Notes: generated by a model not told the origin, from the letters alone. A stretch of DNA of 64,000 bases from Bryoerythrophyllum caledonicum (GCA_963971425.1 OZ020521.1:26366012-26430011), one strand, 5' to 3'; counted from the first letter of the stretch, positions 45,870-57,818 are shown. Numbers and translations are program-made.

Positions 45870-48800
45870 GTTCCCACATGGTGCCGAAAGTTAACCCTAA
45901 GTTCCGGCCAAAACACAAAAACTTAGTAATTAATTATGATTGAGTGTGCCAGGATACATCCAATAGTCTTCAGGTAGGAATATAGTTGGATCAACCTGAC
46001 TGCCAACCCTAATTAAGCCTAAAGATGTTAAAAGCAGAACCGGAGCAGTTACCGGGATTCCGGGGCAGTCAGTTATTCGGAACCGTCAGCCGGAACTGAC
46101 CCCATCAACCACCATCATGATGCCGTACTAACAGCCAAACTGCTTAAGGTTGGGGTTTGGAGGGATACCCTTTCTTCTCACTTTGTCTTCCTGTGCCGCG
46201 GCTTGTTCTTTTTTTTGCTCTCACTTTACCTCTTGCTCTTACGATTTTCCAAACCGCTTGCCGTTAGGGTTTGGAGAATCAGACAGTTAGAACGGACGTG
46301 TGTCCGTTAGGGAGGGCTTTTGTGAGGACGGTGCGTGTAGATACAACCTCGAGAGGTAGTGAGGTGATAGTCTGATTCCATGAAGTCTGTGCCGATGGCC
46401 AAGAAGAAGAGAACGGACAGAGATGGGCGCGGCCGGAGAGACGAGGAGCCGGCAGTTGCACTGCCTCCCTTAACCCGCGTTCTCTCGGAAATCCCAGAAG
46501 ACCCGGAGGAACTCGGTATGCTGAAGAACAACCTGAAGTATATGGGCTGTGAGGGTTTGCTCGAGGTTCCGTGGGGAATCCGAGAGGAGGTCTTTGTCCG
46601 GGAGCTTGTCGGGACGCCAGACGAGAAGTACAAGGGGCTGATGAGAGCCCATTCGGAAGTCTAGGGAGTCCCGGAGTGGTCTCAGGCCTACGATTTCCGG
46701 GTTGGCCGCACCATGGTGATAGAACAGCGGGACGAGTTCCTGACGGAGGAGTTCGGAGGACCAGCAGACCCAAAGGATGGCTACAACCTCCAAGACCTTC
46801 GGCACCAGGATGCCTTGCTCATGCTTGGGTTTTTAAACCCTATATTCCATCCGGAAAAGCCGAAACGGGTGGTGGCGAAGTGGGCCTGCACTTTCCTCGG
46901 AGCACTCCGGGGAAAGATCGTCGTCGACTGGGGAACGTTGATGACCAACCTAATCAACCGGTTGGTCGCCAATCTCCAGAAGGTGAAGAAATCGGCAATA
47001 CCGCTCGCCTCGTACATGGTGCATCTTTATGCGCACCACCAGCAACTCACTCAGGCGAAAGTCCGGCACTACAACAAAGTGCTTAACTTCCAGAGGTATG
47101 GAGGGGATGAGTCAGAGGAAGAGGAGTCCGGAGAGAAGGAGACGGTGCCGGAAGCAGCAACCACGGGAACTCTGGAGGGCCGGAAGGCTTCCAAGAGACC
47201 TCGGGGGAAGGAGCCTGAGGCGGAGAGTCCGAAATTACACAGCTCCTCGGCATCATCCGGAGAAGACGAGCCCGGACCGTCGGAGGGGACCAGCCGGAAG
47301 AGGAGGAAGGTCGATAAGAGCGATTCCAAGGGCCAGCTCAAACTGATGGATGAGCTCACCCGGGATATTGGCTGGAGAGTTGGGCTCCTTAAGGAGACCA
47401 ACTACATCATCACCACCAATGTGAAGCAAATGTTCCGAAGCCTGGACGTCGACCGGCTGGAGGACGCTACCACCAGGGTGGAGGAGCTCCGGAACCGGGA
47501 GACGGATGCGAAGGCGCTGCATACCCAACTCTCCTCCGTGTACAAGGCCAGTAAGGAAATGGAGAAGAAATTGAAGCGTTACCTCGCCGAAGCAGTCCTG
47601 GCGGTGACGGCCCGGAAGGAGGCCGAGGCGAAAGCCCTTGCTTCCAAAACAACTCTAACGGAGGTCCGGGCAGCCTTGCAAATTCCGGTCGACGTGGTCA
47701 ACCGGAGCCGGCTCTTCACCGAACTGGTGGAGAAGGAGAAGGTCACCAGGGCCAACATCATCCGGTTTCTCCTAGACCAAGCAGAGAAGATGGGCCGGAC
47801 TTGGGACCAGATGAAGATGTTGGTAGACAACGTCAGCGTGGAGCCCCTGGAAGACCCAGCAGCACCTGGAGCGGACAGGACCACGACACCAACACGGACC
47901 ACAGCCTCTCCGAGACCGCCGGCCAACTCCACTCCAGCTCCCGGCACGTCAGCAAACCCGGAGTCGCTGGACACCCCGTCACCCCAGACGCCAGCGGAGG
48001 GCATCGTACTTCCCAACCCGAGTACGAGTGAGATCCTGATGACCCTTCCGGAGATCCTGTCACCTCCCAACATGCGCCTGCTAGATCCTCCGGAGGAAGG
48101 CGACATCCCTGTCCCACCAAGGTCCGTCTCCCGGAGGTTGGCGTTCGGACCAAGGAGTCCTTCCGGAAGCTACAGGGACTTGGTCCAAGAGACCAAGTTA
48201 GCTTCCGCGACGGAAACACCAGCACCCCAGGTCCCTGAAGGATCACCGGAACAGCCCCCTCCACCACCAGGCGCCAGTACTCCGGTGGTGGCTGCTTCTC
48301 CAACAGCAGGACCATCAACCCGGAAGACCGATCTTTCACCCGCAACGTCGAAGAAGGCGAAGGGCAAGTCGCGCGTTCCGGTGGAGATTTCCCCCTCCCG
48401 CCGGAGTGGGAGAAATTGGGGTCCCGGTGCTCCCACTTAGGGTTAATTAGGTTGTAAGTTTTTTTTTTTTTTCTTAGGGTTAGAGTCCGGATCAGCAGCG
48501 ACTAACGATGGGGCCCCAAGTGCACCCGGCTGCTACCGGAATCAATAGCGAGGTTTTGTTAGAAAATGAAGTCCGGAGGCTAGAACTGCTCCGAGATTTT
48601 AGGATCTGAGATCCGATCTGGGACTTTTCCGGATTTCTTGGATCTTTTAGATAAGATCTAGCGGATTTCCCGTAGGCATTGATAGAAGGAAATCTGAATT
48701 TAGAGAATTCAGAAAGTACTTAGTAGGAGGTTTTTGGGAAAAAAACCTTCATTTTGTTCATTTCACTCGGAAATATACGTTACCCTTTTGCACTAGATTT

Positions 48801-49690
48801 GCTACCTTGTGTTTTGTTGTGACGTGTGGATCTTGTGAGTGACGGATCCATTCTTGAGGGTATGGTTGTGTGAGTAATTCTTCCGGAATAGGATAATTTG
48901 CTTGTTTTGCCGGAGGGGGAAGTTATCGAGGGTAGTGTTAAGAGATCGCCCGGGAGAGCTGCAGAGAACTATTGCAGAGGTGTTCCTGGAAGTCTCTAGG
49001 GTCTGGAAGTAGCCAGGAGGAGAAGGGATGAACTGCAGAGGTGTTCCTGGTTATCTCTAGTTTACGGAAGAAACCGTGCTAAACTAGATTTCGGTCAATA
49101 CCGGAATTCTCCCCTAAGATAGGAAAAAGCCTGATACCAATACCTAGATAGAATAACCATAGCAAACCGTGAATCTTTGCTACGGAGAATTACAACCATA
49201 CCTCTCCCCGGAATGTCGTTGTAGCTGAATTAGTCTCCGTAAGACCGCATCCGGAAGGCCTTCCGGATGTCGTGAGAGCCGACATCCGGCAGCAGCAATC
49301 AAATTACCAATTAGCATAGTAGGGAGAGTGGTATTCGGTCACTATAAGTTCCGGACAGTGGGTGCCTAGCCACTTTAAGTCACAGGGCAGTGGGAAACCC
49401 AACCACTTACACAAAACAGGGTGAGTGGACTTCGGCCACTCGCTTAAAAACTCCAGGAGACTCTCTGAGGAGGAACATAGACAAAACAAACTATCCTCCA
49501 GATTTCCGGAACCTACTCTCCGGAAACCATTGTAAGTAATCCGGATTCCGGAAGGATCCGGATTTAACCCAAGTAAGTATAGACTATAACTAACCCGTAA
49601 CAGAATTGCTTTGTTAAGCTTAGTAATCTGGAGTATTGGAAAGAAGATAATTAGGTCTCTGTGAGAACGAAACCGGAGCGGTTACTTTGG
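45870..49690 (+). mobile_element. Family-C copy C2, inserted into the C3/C4 copy
   Basis: The gag-like region at 46380-48440 has a basic start (KSVPMAKKKRTD), the FHPEKPKRVVAKWAC block, VVDWGTLMTNLINRLV, a nuclear-signal-like SRKRRKVDKSD, a long coiled coil and a Pro/Thr/Ser tail. The 3' flank 48440-49690 matches the C1 flank in inverse orientation. Its two ends meet the two halves of a minus-strand copy, which defines the insertion. A near-complete fossil. Confidence 0.6.
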
Positions 49691-50005
49691 GAAGCTCATA
49701 GTGACGATTGGGAGCATTCCGGAGGAATACTGTCTCTACGAACTGCAACACCTTCAGTACCACATGTGCGGGAAAACGTAATGCTTCGTCTACCTGCTGT
49801 AACGCTGCCGCCGAGGCATTGGCTTGGAGAAGAGCCGCCTTGCAACTTCTCTCTGCCTCCAACGCTCGACTCCTTACCTTTGTCACCTTGAGTGTGAGTC
49901 GGTTAACCTTCTGTTCTATGAGGCGGAGTTCGCCAGCTCCTTCGACCTTCTCCTTGATCGCAGCCATCAACCCTTCACGTGGAGGGTTACCCACCAAGCT
50001 GCTCG

Positions 50006-51259
50006 TGTGAGCCAAATAAACCACCTCCTAACAGGTGGCTTATCTTGAACACAAGACCCTAAGTGTGGGATACAACCCCTTGTTCAAACATCATCTGACC
50101 ATCCATACGAGCACGGTGACCCATAGTGTGGTTACTTAAGAGGGTTCATTACTGATTAGTGCTATGATGGCTGAATTCAACCTTAAATTGAACCCTACCT
50201 TTAAACAAGCATGAGTTCCACGTTAAGGCTCCGTTTCCAACGTTTTAAAGCTTAGATAGGTTCAGTTCAACCTTGTAAACTTGATTAGAACCTCAGCAAC
50301 CAATTTCAAACCTAAGTGCGACCCTAACAGTAGCGGCCTGCAGACATGCTTCTTTTTTTTATACCCAGAGTTTAATTCTTCATTATCATCGTGGTTATGA
50401 CTCTCTTTTCTATGTTTGTTTTTTGCATTCTTAATAGTTTTTCTTGCTTAACAGGATGGCAGCCTTCAATTGACCGTTTGACTCAATCTTGGACTCACAG
50501 CCAACGACCAGCAGTGAACACTTAATGTACATGTTTATTCAAAATCGTGCACCACACATTCACATGTATACCACATGCATTCACACAAGTAGTCTTACTC
50601 AAACACTATACCATGCATGAGCCTCCAGCTGCGTACACTTACTATTGTAGATTAAACCGATTGTTTGGTTGAGTTGATAGCAAACCCTAATCCTAGTGCG
50701 ATTTGGACAACGCTTCCGACGATTGTTATAACTAGTGAAATTAGGGTTCCCTTCATGTACAAGGAATTGATTACTATTCTGAGGGAGAGGAGAGGCTCCC
50801 TGATTCAGCTCGATTCACCCTCCGCCCTTGGTCCTTGTTCTTGTGATCTAGCTCATGCTCGCCCTCTTGTGGTCTTTGTGCTTGTGCTCATGAGCTCGTG
50901 TTCGCCCTCTTGTGATCCAGCTCGTGCTCACCCTCTTGTGATCCAGCTCGTGCTCGCCCTCTTATCATCCAGCTCGTGCTCGCCCTCTTGTGGTCTTCGT
51001 GCTTGTAATCCTCAGCTCCTGCTCGCCCTCTTGTGATCCAGCTCGTGCTCGCCCTCTTGTGGTCTTCGTGCTTGTCATCCTCAGCTCGTGCTCGCCCTCT
51101 AACAATCCAGCTCGTGCTCGCCCTCTTGTGATCCAGCTCGTGCTGGCCCTCGTGTGGTCTTCGTGCTTGTGATCCTCAGCTCGTGCTCACCCTCTTGCGA
51201 TCCAACTCGTGCTCGCCCTCTTGTGGTCTTCGTGCTTGTAATTCTCAGCTCGTGCTGGC
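50006..51259 (-). mobile_element. Partial LTR of family B (copy B4a)
   Basis: Starts TGTGAGCCAAATAAACC at 50006, inside the family-C copy, and matches 35608-36480 through the leader-like part, then enters its tandem array. It is cut at 51260 by an oppositely oriented family-B element. An incomplete fossil. Confidence 0.8.
50822..51256. repeat. CGTGCTCGCCCTCTTGTG tandem array in LTR B4a
   Basis: About 15 imperfect units alternate ATCCAGCT, CGTGCTCGCCCTCTTGTG and GTCTTCGTGCTTGT. Related in words but not in sequence order to the arrays in B2 and B4b. Confidence 0.9.
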
Positions 51260-54174
51260 TGTGAGCCGCCAAAACGGCTTCCAAGGATGAATGGACCGCA
51301 CATCAATTGTGTTAGGTTCAACTAGTAGTTGAAGTGGGTAATCCAATAGGATTAACCCATGATTTTTGATCAATATGGCTAAATGGCCTTTCCGTTCACT
51401 AATTCCTTAAATAGGAGCCACTTTATGGCGACCACGGATTTTATTAAGTTAACCAAAAAATATTTAGGAAGGAAAAAATGAAGAGAAGGTTAGATAGAAA
51501 AGGGAAAAAGAAGAAAAAACAAAAACAATAGAAAAGGAAGAAAAGTAAAGTTGTGGGAAAGAAATTACCTCCTACCGAGTCGGGGGCCGCAATTGACCAC
51601 GGTGACGAAACCACGGGAAAAAATTAAGAGAAGAAGAAGAATGATGGAGAGGAGGGGAAAAACAAAAGGCGGCTAAAAAAGCCCTTAAAAAGTAGAAAAA
51701 AAGGGTCCAAATGAAGTGGGAAAAAACCCCCACCATTACTTGGTAAATTAATCCTAACCCCAAGCAAGGGGAATTCAATGTAGGTAGATTAAATTAGATT
51801 TAGCACCCTTGGAGTTAGCTAATAGCTCACTTATTGAGATCATGCACACCCATGTGGCATGGAGTAAATGTTTAGATTTAGATATTCCTCGGTTAGTGGG
51901 ACACCCACTCTTGTTAAGTGCAAGGGTGGCACGGAATTAGTAGATATAGGTTTAATAGGCTTTGTAAGAAGGAAGCCATTAATGGAGGAAGGCCAAAGGC
52001 GGCGGGGAACTTCTTTGGGAACTCAAGGAGAGCAATTGGCTGGGGGATTACCCCTGGAGAGGTGGCATTCGGTTGTGGGCAAGCGTAGGAAGAGAGAGAA
52101 CAGGGGTGTGGAGAGAATGTGCGAGAGAAACAAAGGGAATGAGAGCCGGAAGCCCCGGCCAACTGGAAGTGTGAATTAGAAGAAGAAGACATCACACGAA
52201 GAAGGACCAGCACAAAGAAGAAGAGATCCAAGGAGGACCATCACAAAGAAGAAGACATCACGAAGAGGACCAGCACGAAGAAGAAGGGATCACGAAGAAG
52301 ACCAGCACGAAGAAGAAGACATCACGAAGAAAGACCAGCACGAAGAAGAAGACATCACGAAGAGGACCAGCACGAAGAAGAAGACATCACAAAGAGGACC
52401 AGCACGAAGAAGAAGACATCACGAAGAGGACCAGCACGAAGAAGAAGACATCACAAAGAGGACCAGCACGAAGAAGAAGACATCACGAAGAGGACCAGCA
52501 CGAAGAAGAAGACATCACAAAGAGGACCAGCACGAAGAAGAAGACATCACGAAGAGGACCAGCACGAAGAAGAAGACATCACAAAGAGGACCAGCATGAA
52601 GAAGAAGAGATCACGAAGAGGACCAGCACAAAGAAGAAGGGATCACGAAGAAGACCATCACGAAGAAGAAGACATCACGAAGAAGGACCAGCACGAAGAA
52701 GAAGAGATCACCAAGAAGGACTAGCACGAAGAAGAAGACATCATGAAGAGGACCAACACGAAGAAAAAGGGATCACGAAGAAGACTAGCACGAAAAAGAA
52801 GACATCACGAAGAAGGACCAGCACGAAGAAGAAGAGATCACGAGGAGGACCAGCACGAAGAAGAAGACATCACGAAGAGGACCAGCACGAAGAAGAAGAC
52901 ATCACAAAGACGACCAGCACGAAGAAGAAGGGATCACGAAGAGGACCAGCACGAAGAAGAAGACATCACGAAAAGGACCAGCACGAAGAAGAAGAGATCA
53001 CGAAGAGGACCAATACGAAGAAGAAGGGATCACGAAGAAGACTAGCACGAAGAAGAAGGGATCATGAAGAAGACCAGCGCGAAAAAGAAGACATCACGAA
53101 GAGGACCAACACGAAGAAGAAGGGATCACGAAGAAGACCAGCACGAAGAAGAAGGGATCATGAGGAGGACCAGCACGAAGAAGAAGAGATCACAAAGAGG
53201 ACGAGCACGAAGAAGAAGACATCAGGAGGCGGGCCTGCACGAAGAAGAAGACATCACGAAGAGGACCAGCACCAAGAACAAGACATCATGAAGAAGGACC
53301 AGCACGAAGAGGAGGACCTGCACACGAAGAGGACGATCATACAACTGAAGGAAGGAGGGTGAATTGAATCGAATCAGGGAGCCCTTCCTTTCCCCCGGCT
53401 AGTAGTCAATTCCTTGTGCTTAAGGGAACCCTAATTTTTTTCTAGTCACACACGTACACGGAAGCGCTGTCAAAATTTCACTAGAATTAGGGTTACAATC
53501 AACTCAACTTAACTAGGTGATCACTCTAAAAAAATATGAGAACGCAGCTGGATGCTCATGAGTAGCTTAGTGTTAAGGAGGTTAATCATGTGAAGTATAT
53601 GGGCGTGCATGTGAATGTTTGGCTACAACTTTTGAGTAAATATGTATGTTGAAGGTGCGCTGCTGGTCGCTGGCTGTGAGGTCCAGGGTCGAGTCAAATG
53701 ATTAATTGAAGGCTGCCATCATGTTAAGCATAAAAAACTAATAGGAATAGAAAAAACAAACATAAGAATCGGAGTTAGAGTCGAGGAGATAATTAGGATT
53801 ATAAATTGTAGGAAGTAGGGAAGCATGTCTGCTGCCAACTGGTCCCAGGGTCACACCTAAGCCTGAATCGGATCATCAAGAGTCGAATCAAGTTCGGAAT
53901 GCTGAAGTGAATCCACAAGAGTTGGAAACGTTGCATTCGAAGCCCTAGAGCAAAAGTAACACTCGTTCAAAGGTGGGTTCAATTAGAAGGCTGGATTAAG
54001 TCACCACCTCACTAATTAACCACAAGGAACCCAAGTGAACATGAGATGTGTCGCCATGCTTGTATAAGTTGTGTATGAATGGGCTGAGGGTTGGTTACAC
54101 AAGCAACTAGGCCCCGTATTAGGATCTTGTGTTCAAGATAAGGCACCCTTTAGGAGCGGTTTATTTGGTTCACA
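51260..54174 (+). repeat. 5' LTR of B4b
   Basis: 2,915 bp. Its first ~700 bp match the complement of 37290-37958 and of 826-1426; its last ~830 bp match the complement of 35608-36440. The middle is the tandem array at 52186-53340. Confidence 0.85.
52186..53340. repeat. GACATCACGAAGAGGACCA tandem array in LTR B4b
   Basis: About 35-40 units of 27-33 bp built on AGCACGAAGAAGAAGACATC plus ACGAAGAGGACC, with variants GGGATC and GAGATC. Strongly purine-biased. The Lys/Arg/Glu-rich open frames across it are a by-product of the array. Confidence 0.95.
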
Positions 54175-54213
54175 TTTTGGTGCGTCTGCCGGGAGTAGGC
54201 GTGTCCATTGCTT

Positions 54214-54563
54214 GGAAGGGTTAATCATTCCACCGTTGGATGTAGGTACAACCGCAAAGATCCTTGTGATGTATGGAGGAGCATGAGATAGCTTGAGGTA
54301 AGTGCCTGATTGGCTCATGTGTGGTGAAGTAATTGTGAAGTACGAGTAATTTGTGAATGTTTGGAATTAGTGTGAATGCATGAATTGTGGAAGGGTTAAT
54401 CATTCCACCGTTGGATGTAGGTACAACCGCAAAGATCCTTGTGATGTATGGAGGAGCATGAGATAGCTTGAGGTAAGTGCCTGATTGGCTCATGTGTGGT
54501 GAAGTAATTGTGAAGTACGAGTAATTTGTGAATGTTTGGAATTAGTGTGAATGCATGAATGCC
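54214..54563. repeat. Perfect 175-bp tandem duplication in the B4b leader
   Basis: 54214-54388 and 54389-54563 both open GGAAGGGTTAATCATTCC and show no difference that I could find. It therefore looks much younger than the surrounding fossil. Confidence 0.9.
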
Positions 54564-56433
54564 AAGTTGTGTTTAAGGGTGGGGGTCTAGAAGGGAGTGT
54601 GGAATCCCCGACCCTCCAACCACAAAACACCTTGTGTTGGAGGGATCCCCTTCTAGGCTTGTGGCTTGAGTTGAGCAAGGGGCCTAGGGGTGAAAGGTTG
54701 AGGCCCTCCCACGGAATCCACAAGGACTTCTAGTGAGCCTCTAGGTTGAAGGGGAAGGGTGCATGAGCCCGCATATGGGACAAGGGCGCCCCTTCCTTCC
54801 CCCCGCGCTTGACTAACCACCAAGGTAAGTACAACTTGGAATGGAATGAGGTGTTTGAATCATGTGTTGCAAGTAATGGTGTGTGTGACCAATTGAGCCA
54901 CGGTGGAGGGGAGTTGGAGTCGTGGACGCATCCAAGACGTAGGGGCGTTGATTGGAAAGAGCGCTGCGTACGGTATGTGCACTATACTCTCCATTAGGAC
55001 CGCGGGTAGTAAATAGGACCAACTTGGATGTGGGACCGCATTAGGGCTAGGAACCCCCAAGTTCCCACTTGAGTCGTGTGGAAGACTTGCCTTAGAACCC
55101 CTAAGGTGGGCCAACCACGAAATTACATGCAACGAACCTTTTGCTAACAAGTGGGTTGGCTGGAGTTGCTTAAAGGTGAGTTATCCCCCTCTAAAACATT
55201 GTATGCGACCTATGGGTTGGCCTTAGAATCGTTAGAGTGCGATTAGGTCCACGGTCGACTTCAACTAATGGTGACAGGGTGGCTGGAGATGCATCAAGGT
55301 ATGTCTTCTTCACGGTGATAACATTGTATACACACCTTGTTGCATGCTGGCCCGTAATTGTGTCGTTTTCCTCCTAGTGGGTAATGCCTAGTTCAAGGTG
55401 GTAAAAGGTGGAAGGGGGGATACCAAAGATACCAACAAACCCCACATTTTATCGAATTGAGGCCTAGGTCAGCCCCACAGTAAGGATCTGTACCGTGTGG
55501 TGCCAATTGGGGAACAGCTTTCCAACAGGGTGATACTCGTGGAGACATTCCTCAGTTTGGTTAACCTTTTGTCGTTGCCCTTGAACAGTAGTCCTTAATA
55601 GGATTCTTCGGCGCCTCATCGAGCTAAAACTCCACCACTAAAATTGGGTCTTGGTCTTGAGTCAATCCATCCTCGTGATAGAATTGGGAGTAGGAGTGTT
55701 GGAAACACCTACTCACTGATCGAACTAGGCCGTGCTCGTGTAGATCCACCCACGACCTCGACAACTCCGACGGGAAGCCTTTTGGAGGACATGACTACCA
55801 TCCACGACCCACTGGACCCTATTTTTTGGACCTTAGAGTAGATGTCCCGTGGCACAAGGTCTCAAAGACCTTGCCTCACACCACCGTGGGAACCAGCAAG
55901 TGAAAGAAGGAGTAGGTCTAGGGAACTCACCGAGGACACAGCAGAGGGATTCTTGGAGGTACAACTAGAGGATCTGCCGGCCCACCTCCTTTCCTTCCCT
56001 CCATCTCTTCCTTCCAGTTCATTCAATCCGGTGAATACCACCAACACCACTAGCCCACGAAACACCCCCTCAGCCCCCACCATGGCCTCTGGAGGACCAC
56101 CCCCCGTACGGCCTTCCATTAATCCCTTGGTTCAGCCAAGGGGTTTACCCATCTTAGTACCCGAGGGCTTGCAAGCGGCGCCTATGCCACCGAATTTGCC
56201 CACCTTTAGAGGAACCAAAGATGAAGACCCCTCCGCACACGTAGAACGTTTTCTCGAGCTCCTCACGACGTGCCTCATCACCAACACTGGTTATTTCCTA
56301 GAGTGGTTCTCGTGTACCTTGAAGGACGCCGCCTACGAGTGGTATAGGAATCACCCCCCCTGGTACCTTTGAGGATTGGGATAGCCTCATGAGGGCCTTT
56401 TTGGAGCACTTTAGACCGAGGGAGTCTTATTCA

Positions 56434-56560
56434 TGAGCGGTGAGCAGAGAGCGGAGAGCGGTGAGCAGAGAATTTAACCACGTAGAGCAGATTATATTCG
56501 AATATTCCTAGAATATTCCAATATTTAATGAATATTTGCCGAATATTTTTTCTATTTTCA
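56434..56560. repeat. Second copy of the GAGCGGTGAGCA / ATTCGAATAT repeat
   Basis: Inverse of 23370-23513: tandem GAGCGGTGAGCAGAGA units first, then an AT-rich part with TATTCGAATATTCC. It forms the exact edge at which the retroelement gag ends. Confidence 0.5.
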
Positions 56561-56654
56561 GGATTTGGGGTTCCTCCCTAAATTTAGACATGACCAAAAT
56601 CGATAATTGGTATTTGTTCTTCAAAAACATATTCTACATTTTGTACTAACTTTA

Positions 56655-56880
56655 GAACTTCTCGATACCAAAAGGTTACACCGTACCCTCTTTGTACCGA
56701 TGTTTATACAATTACTTCTACGTCACAAGAGGTTAAACCGTACCTTCTCGACTGGAAGAGATTACGGTATAACCTCTTAGTACCAAGAAGTTACACTATA
56801 ATGGATCGGTACCAAGAGGTTTCGGTATAATCTCTCGGTACGAAGAGGTTACGGTTTAGGGTCTCGATACCAAAAGGTTA
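56655..56880. repeat. Interspersed AGGTTACGGTATAACCTCT foldback repeats
   Basis: About eight imperfect copies of TACCAAGAGGTTACGGTATA in both orientations, for example near 56660, 56690, 56730, 56765, 56805, 56835 and 56865. Neighbouring copies can pair (AGAGGTTAC with GTATAACCTCT). It lies directly left of the TTAA element and is not part of it. Confidence 0.7.
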
Positions 56881-56881
56881 A

Positions 56882-57007
56882 TCCCTAAAGGACCGAACGT
56901 CCCCCCGGGGTCAAATTGGATTTAGGGCATGTACCTACAATTTGGAAAAAAATCCTTTTGTATTGAAATTTTTATACAAAATAGCCTCCAATACTAGCTT
57001 CAAGGAG

Positions 57008-57042
<35 letters not shown>

Positions 57043-57814
57043 TTTGAAAGTTAGTACCACTTAAAGCCATAAGTGGGGACTCCGGGCACCTCCAATTTTT
57101 TTGACAAAAGTTTCTATTGACATTGAGATTTTTCACACATACAAAGAATATTTCCTTCTTTATAAATTTAGTCCGAAAAAACTCTTGTCTTTGGTGTGAA
57201 TAGGCATTTTATTCCAAGTCAAACATTTTCACACATTGTCAGGCAACGGAGGAAAAAAACTTCATCTTTTCTACATAAAACCTAGAGATCTTCATATTTG
57301 TCACTTTTTATTTTTTTTCAACAGTATGTGGTGAGAATCTTCTTATTGACCGTTTGGATTATCATTTGAATACATACGTAGTTCACAAAAAAAAAAAAAC
57401 GGGAAATGGCAATTTTTGAACCTCCACTCCTTGCACACTTGTTTTGAATATGCTACACCCCTATTTTACCTCTAAAAATTGGTGTGTTGGGAAATAACAT
57501 CATGCTTAAGATAATGGTAAGAGATTTAGACCTTGTACAATGCAAAAAATTGATACAAAGTGAAGTCAAAGTCTGCTGATCTACTCAACGTAGGGAAGAA
57601 AATGAACCATTTTTTTGACTTTAAATACTATAATCTATCAATACGTGCGGTGGATTGCAACCAAAATTATACGGCATGTTTATATAGAAGTCTTTTTAAA
57701 GATCTTATGGTTTTAAATCCGAAATTCACTTTCAAATGTGATTTCTATGTCTCTTTTTGGCAGTGGTAGTTTTGGACTGGTTTTAGAGCGAAAGTGGTCG
57801 TGGTCCTTTAGGGA
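56882..57814. mobile_element. Complete TTAA-flanked non-autonomous DNA element
   Basis: Ends TCCCTAAAGGACC and its complement GGTCCTTTAGGGA form a 13-bp perfect terminal inverted repeat, bordered by TTAA at 56878-56881 and 57815-57818. 933 bp, no coding capacity supported. It shares about 520 bp with 22195-22725. TTAA duplications and CCC-starting ends fit piggyBac-type mobilisation; no such transposase is in the window. Confidence 0.8.
57009..57033. repeat. AT dinucleotide microsatellite
   Basis: About 12 uninterrupted AT units within the TTAA element; absent from the related copy at 22195-22725. Confidence 0.9.
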
Positions 57815-57818
57815 TTAA

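Larger units (their letters stand above)
41044..50005. mobile_element. Complex of nested family-C gag-bearing retroelement copies
   Basis: CCGGA-rich sequence containing three related gag-like regions. C1 lies on the minus strand (gag about 44475-42650, flanking sequence to about 41150). C2 lies on the plus strand (gag about 46380-48440). C3/C4 is one minus-strand copy split in two (about 50005-49700 and 45850-44900), apparently by insertion of C2. All share LNPIFHPEKPKRVV-like and coiled-coil segments and a basic, Pro/Ser-rich tail. The flanks 41400-41900 and 48890-49290 match in inverse orientation (ATCCGGAAGGCCTTCCGGAT, GAGGTGTTCCTGG) and are probably LTR sequence. No pol is seen, so these look non-autonomous. 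All are fossils with some breaks. Confidence 0.7.
51260..56433 (+). mobile_element. Family-B Ty3 element with 5' LTR and truncated gag (copy B4b)
   Basis: 5' LTR 51260-54174 (TGTGAGCC...GGTTCACA), then TTTTGGTGCGTCTGCCGGGA as the primer-site region, a long untranslated leader, and a gag with a Ty3-type core (about 56060-56430: FRGTKDEDPSAHVERFLELL, TLKDAAYEWYRNHPP). It stops at 56433 where another repeat begins. This copy gives the sense strand of family B and shows that it is Ty3/gypsy. An incomplete fossil. Confidence 0.85.

Noticed and set aside
50665-51172. Leu/Val/Ser-rich hydrophobic frames that could be read as membrane proteins
   Set aside because: They are translations of the tandem array in LTR B4a.
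52743-53291. Lys/Arg/Glu-rich repetitive proteins
   Set aside because: They are translations of the GACATCACGAAGAGGACCA array in LTR B4b.
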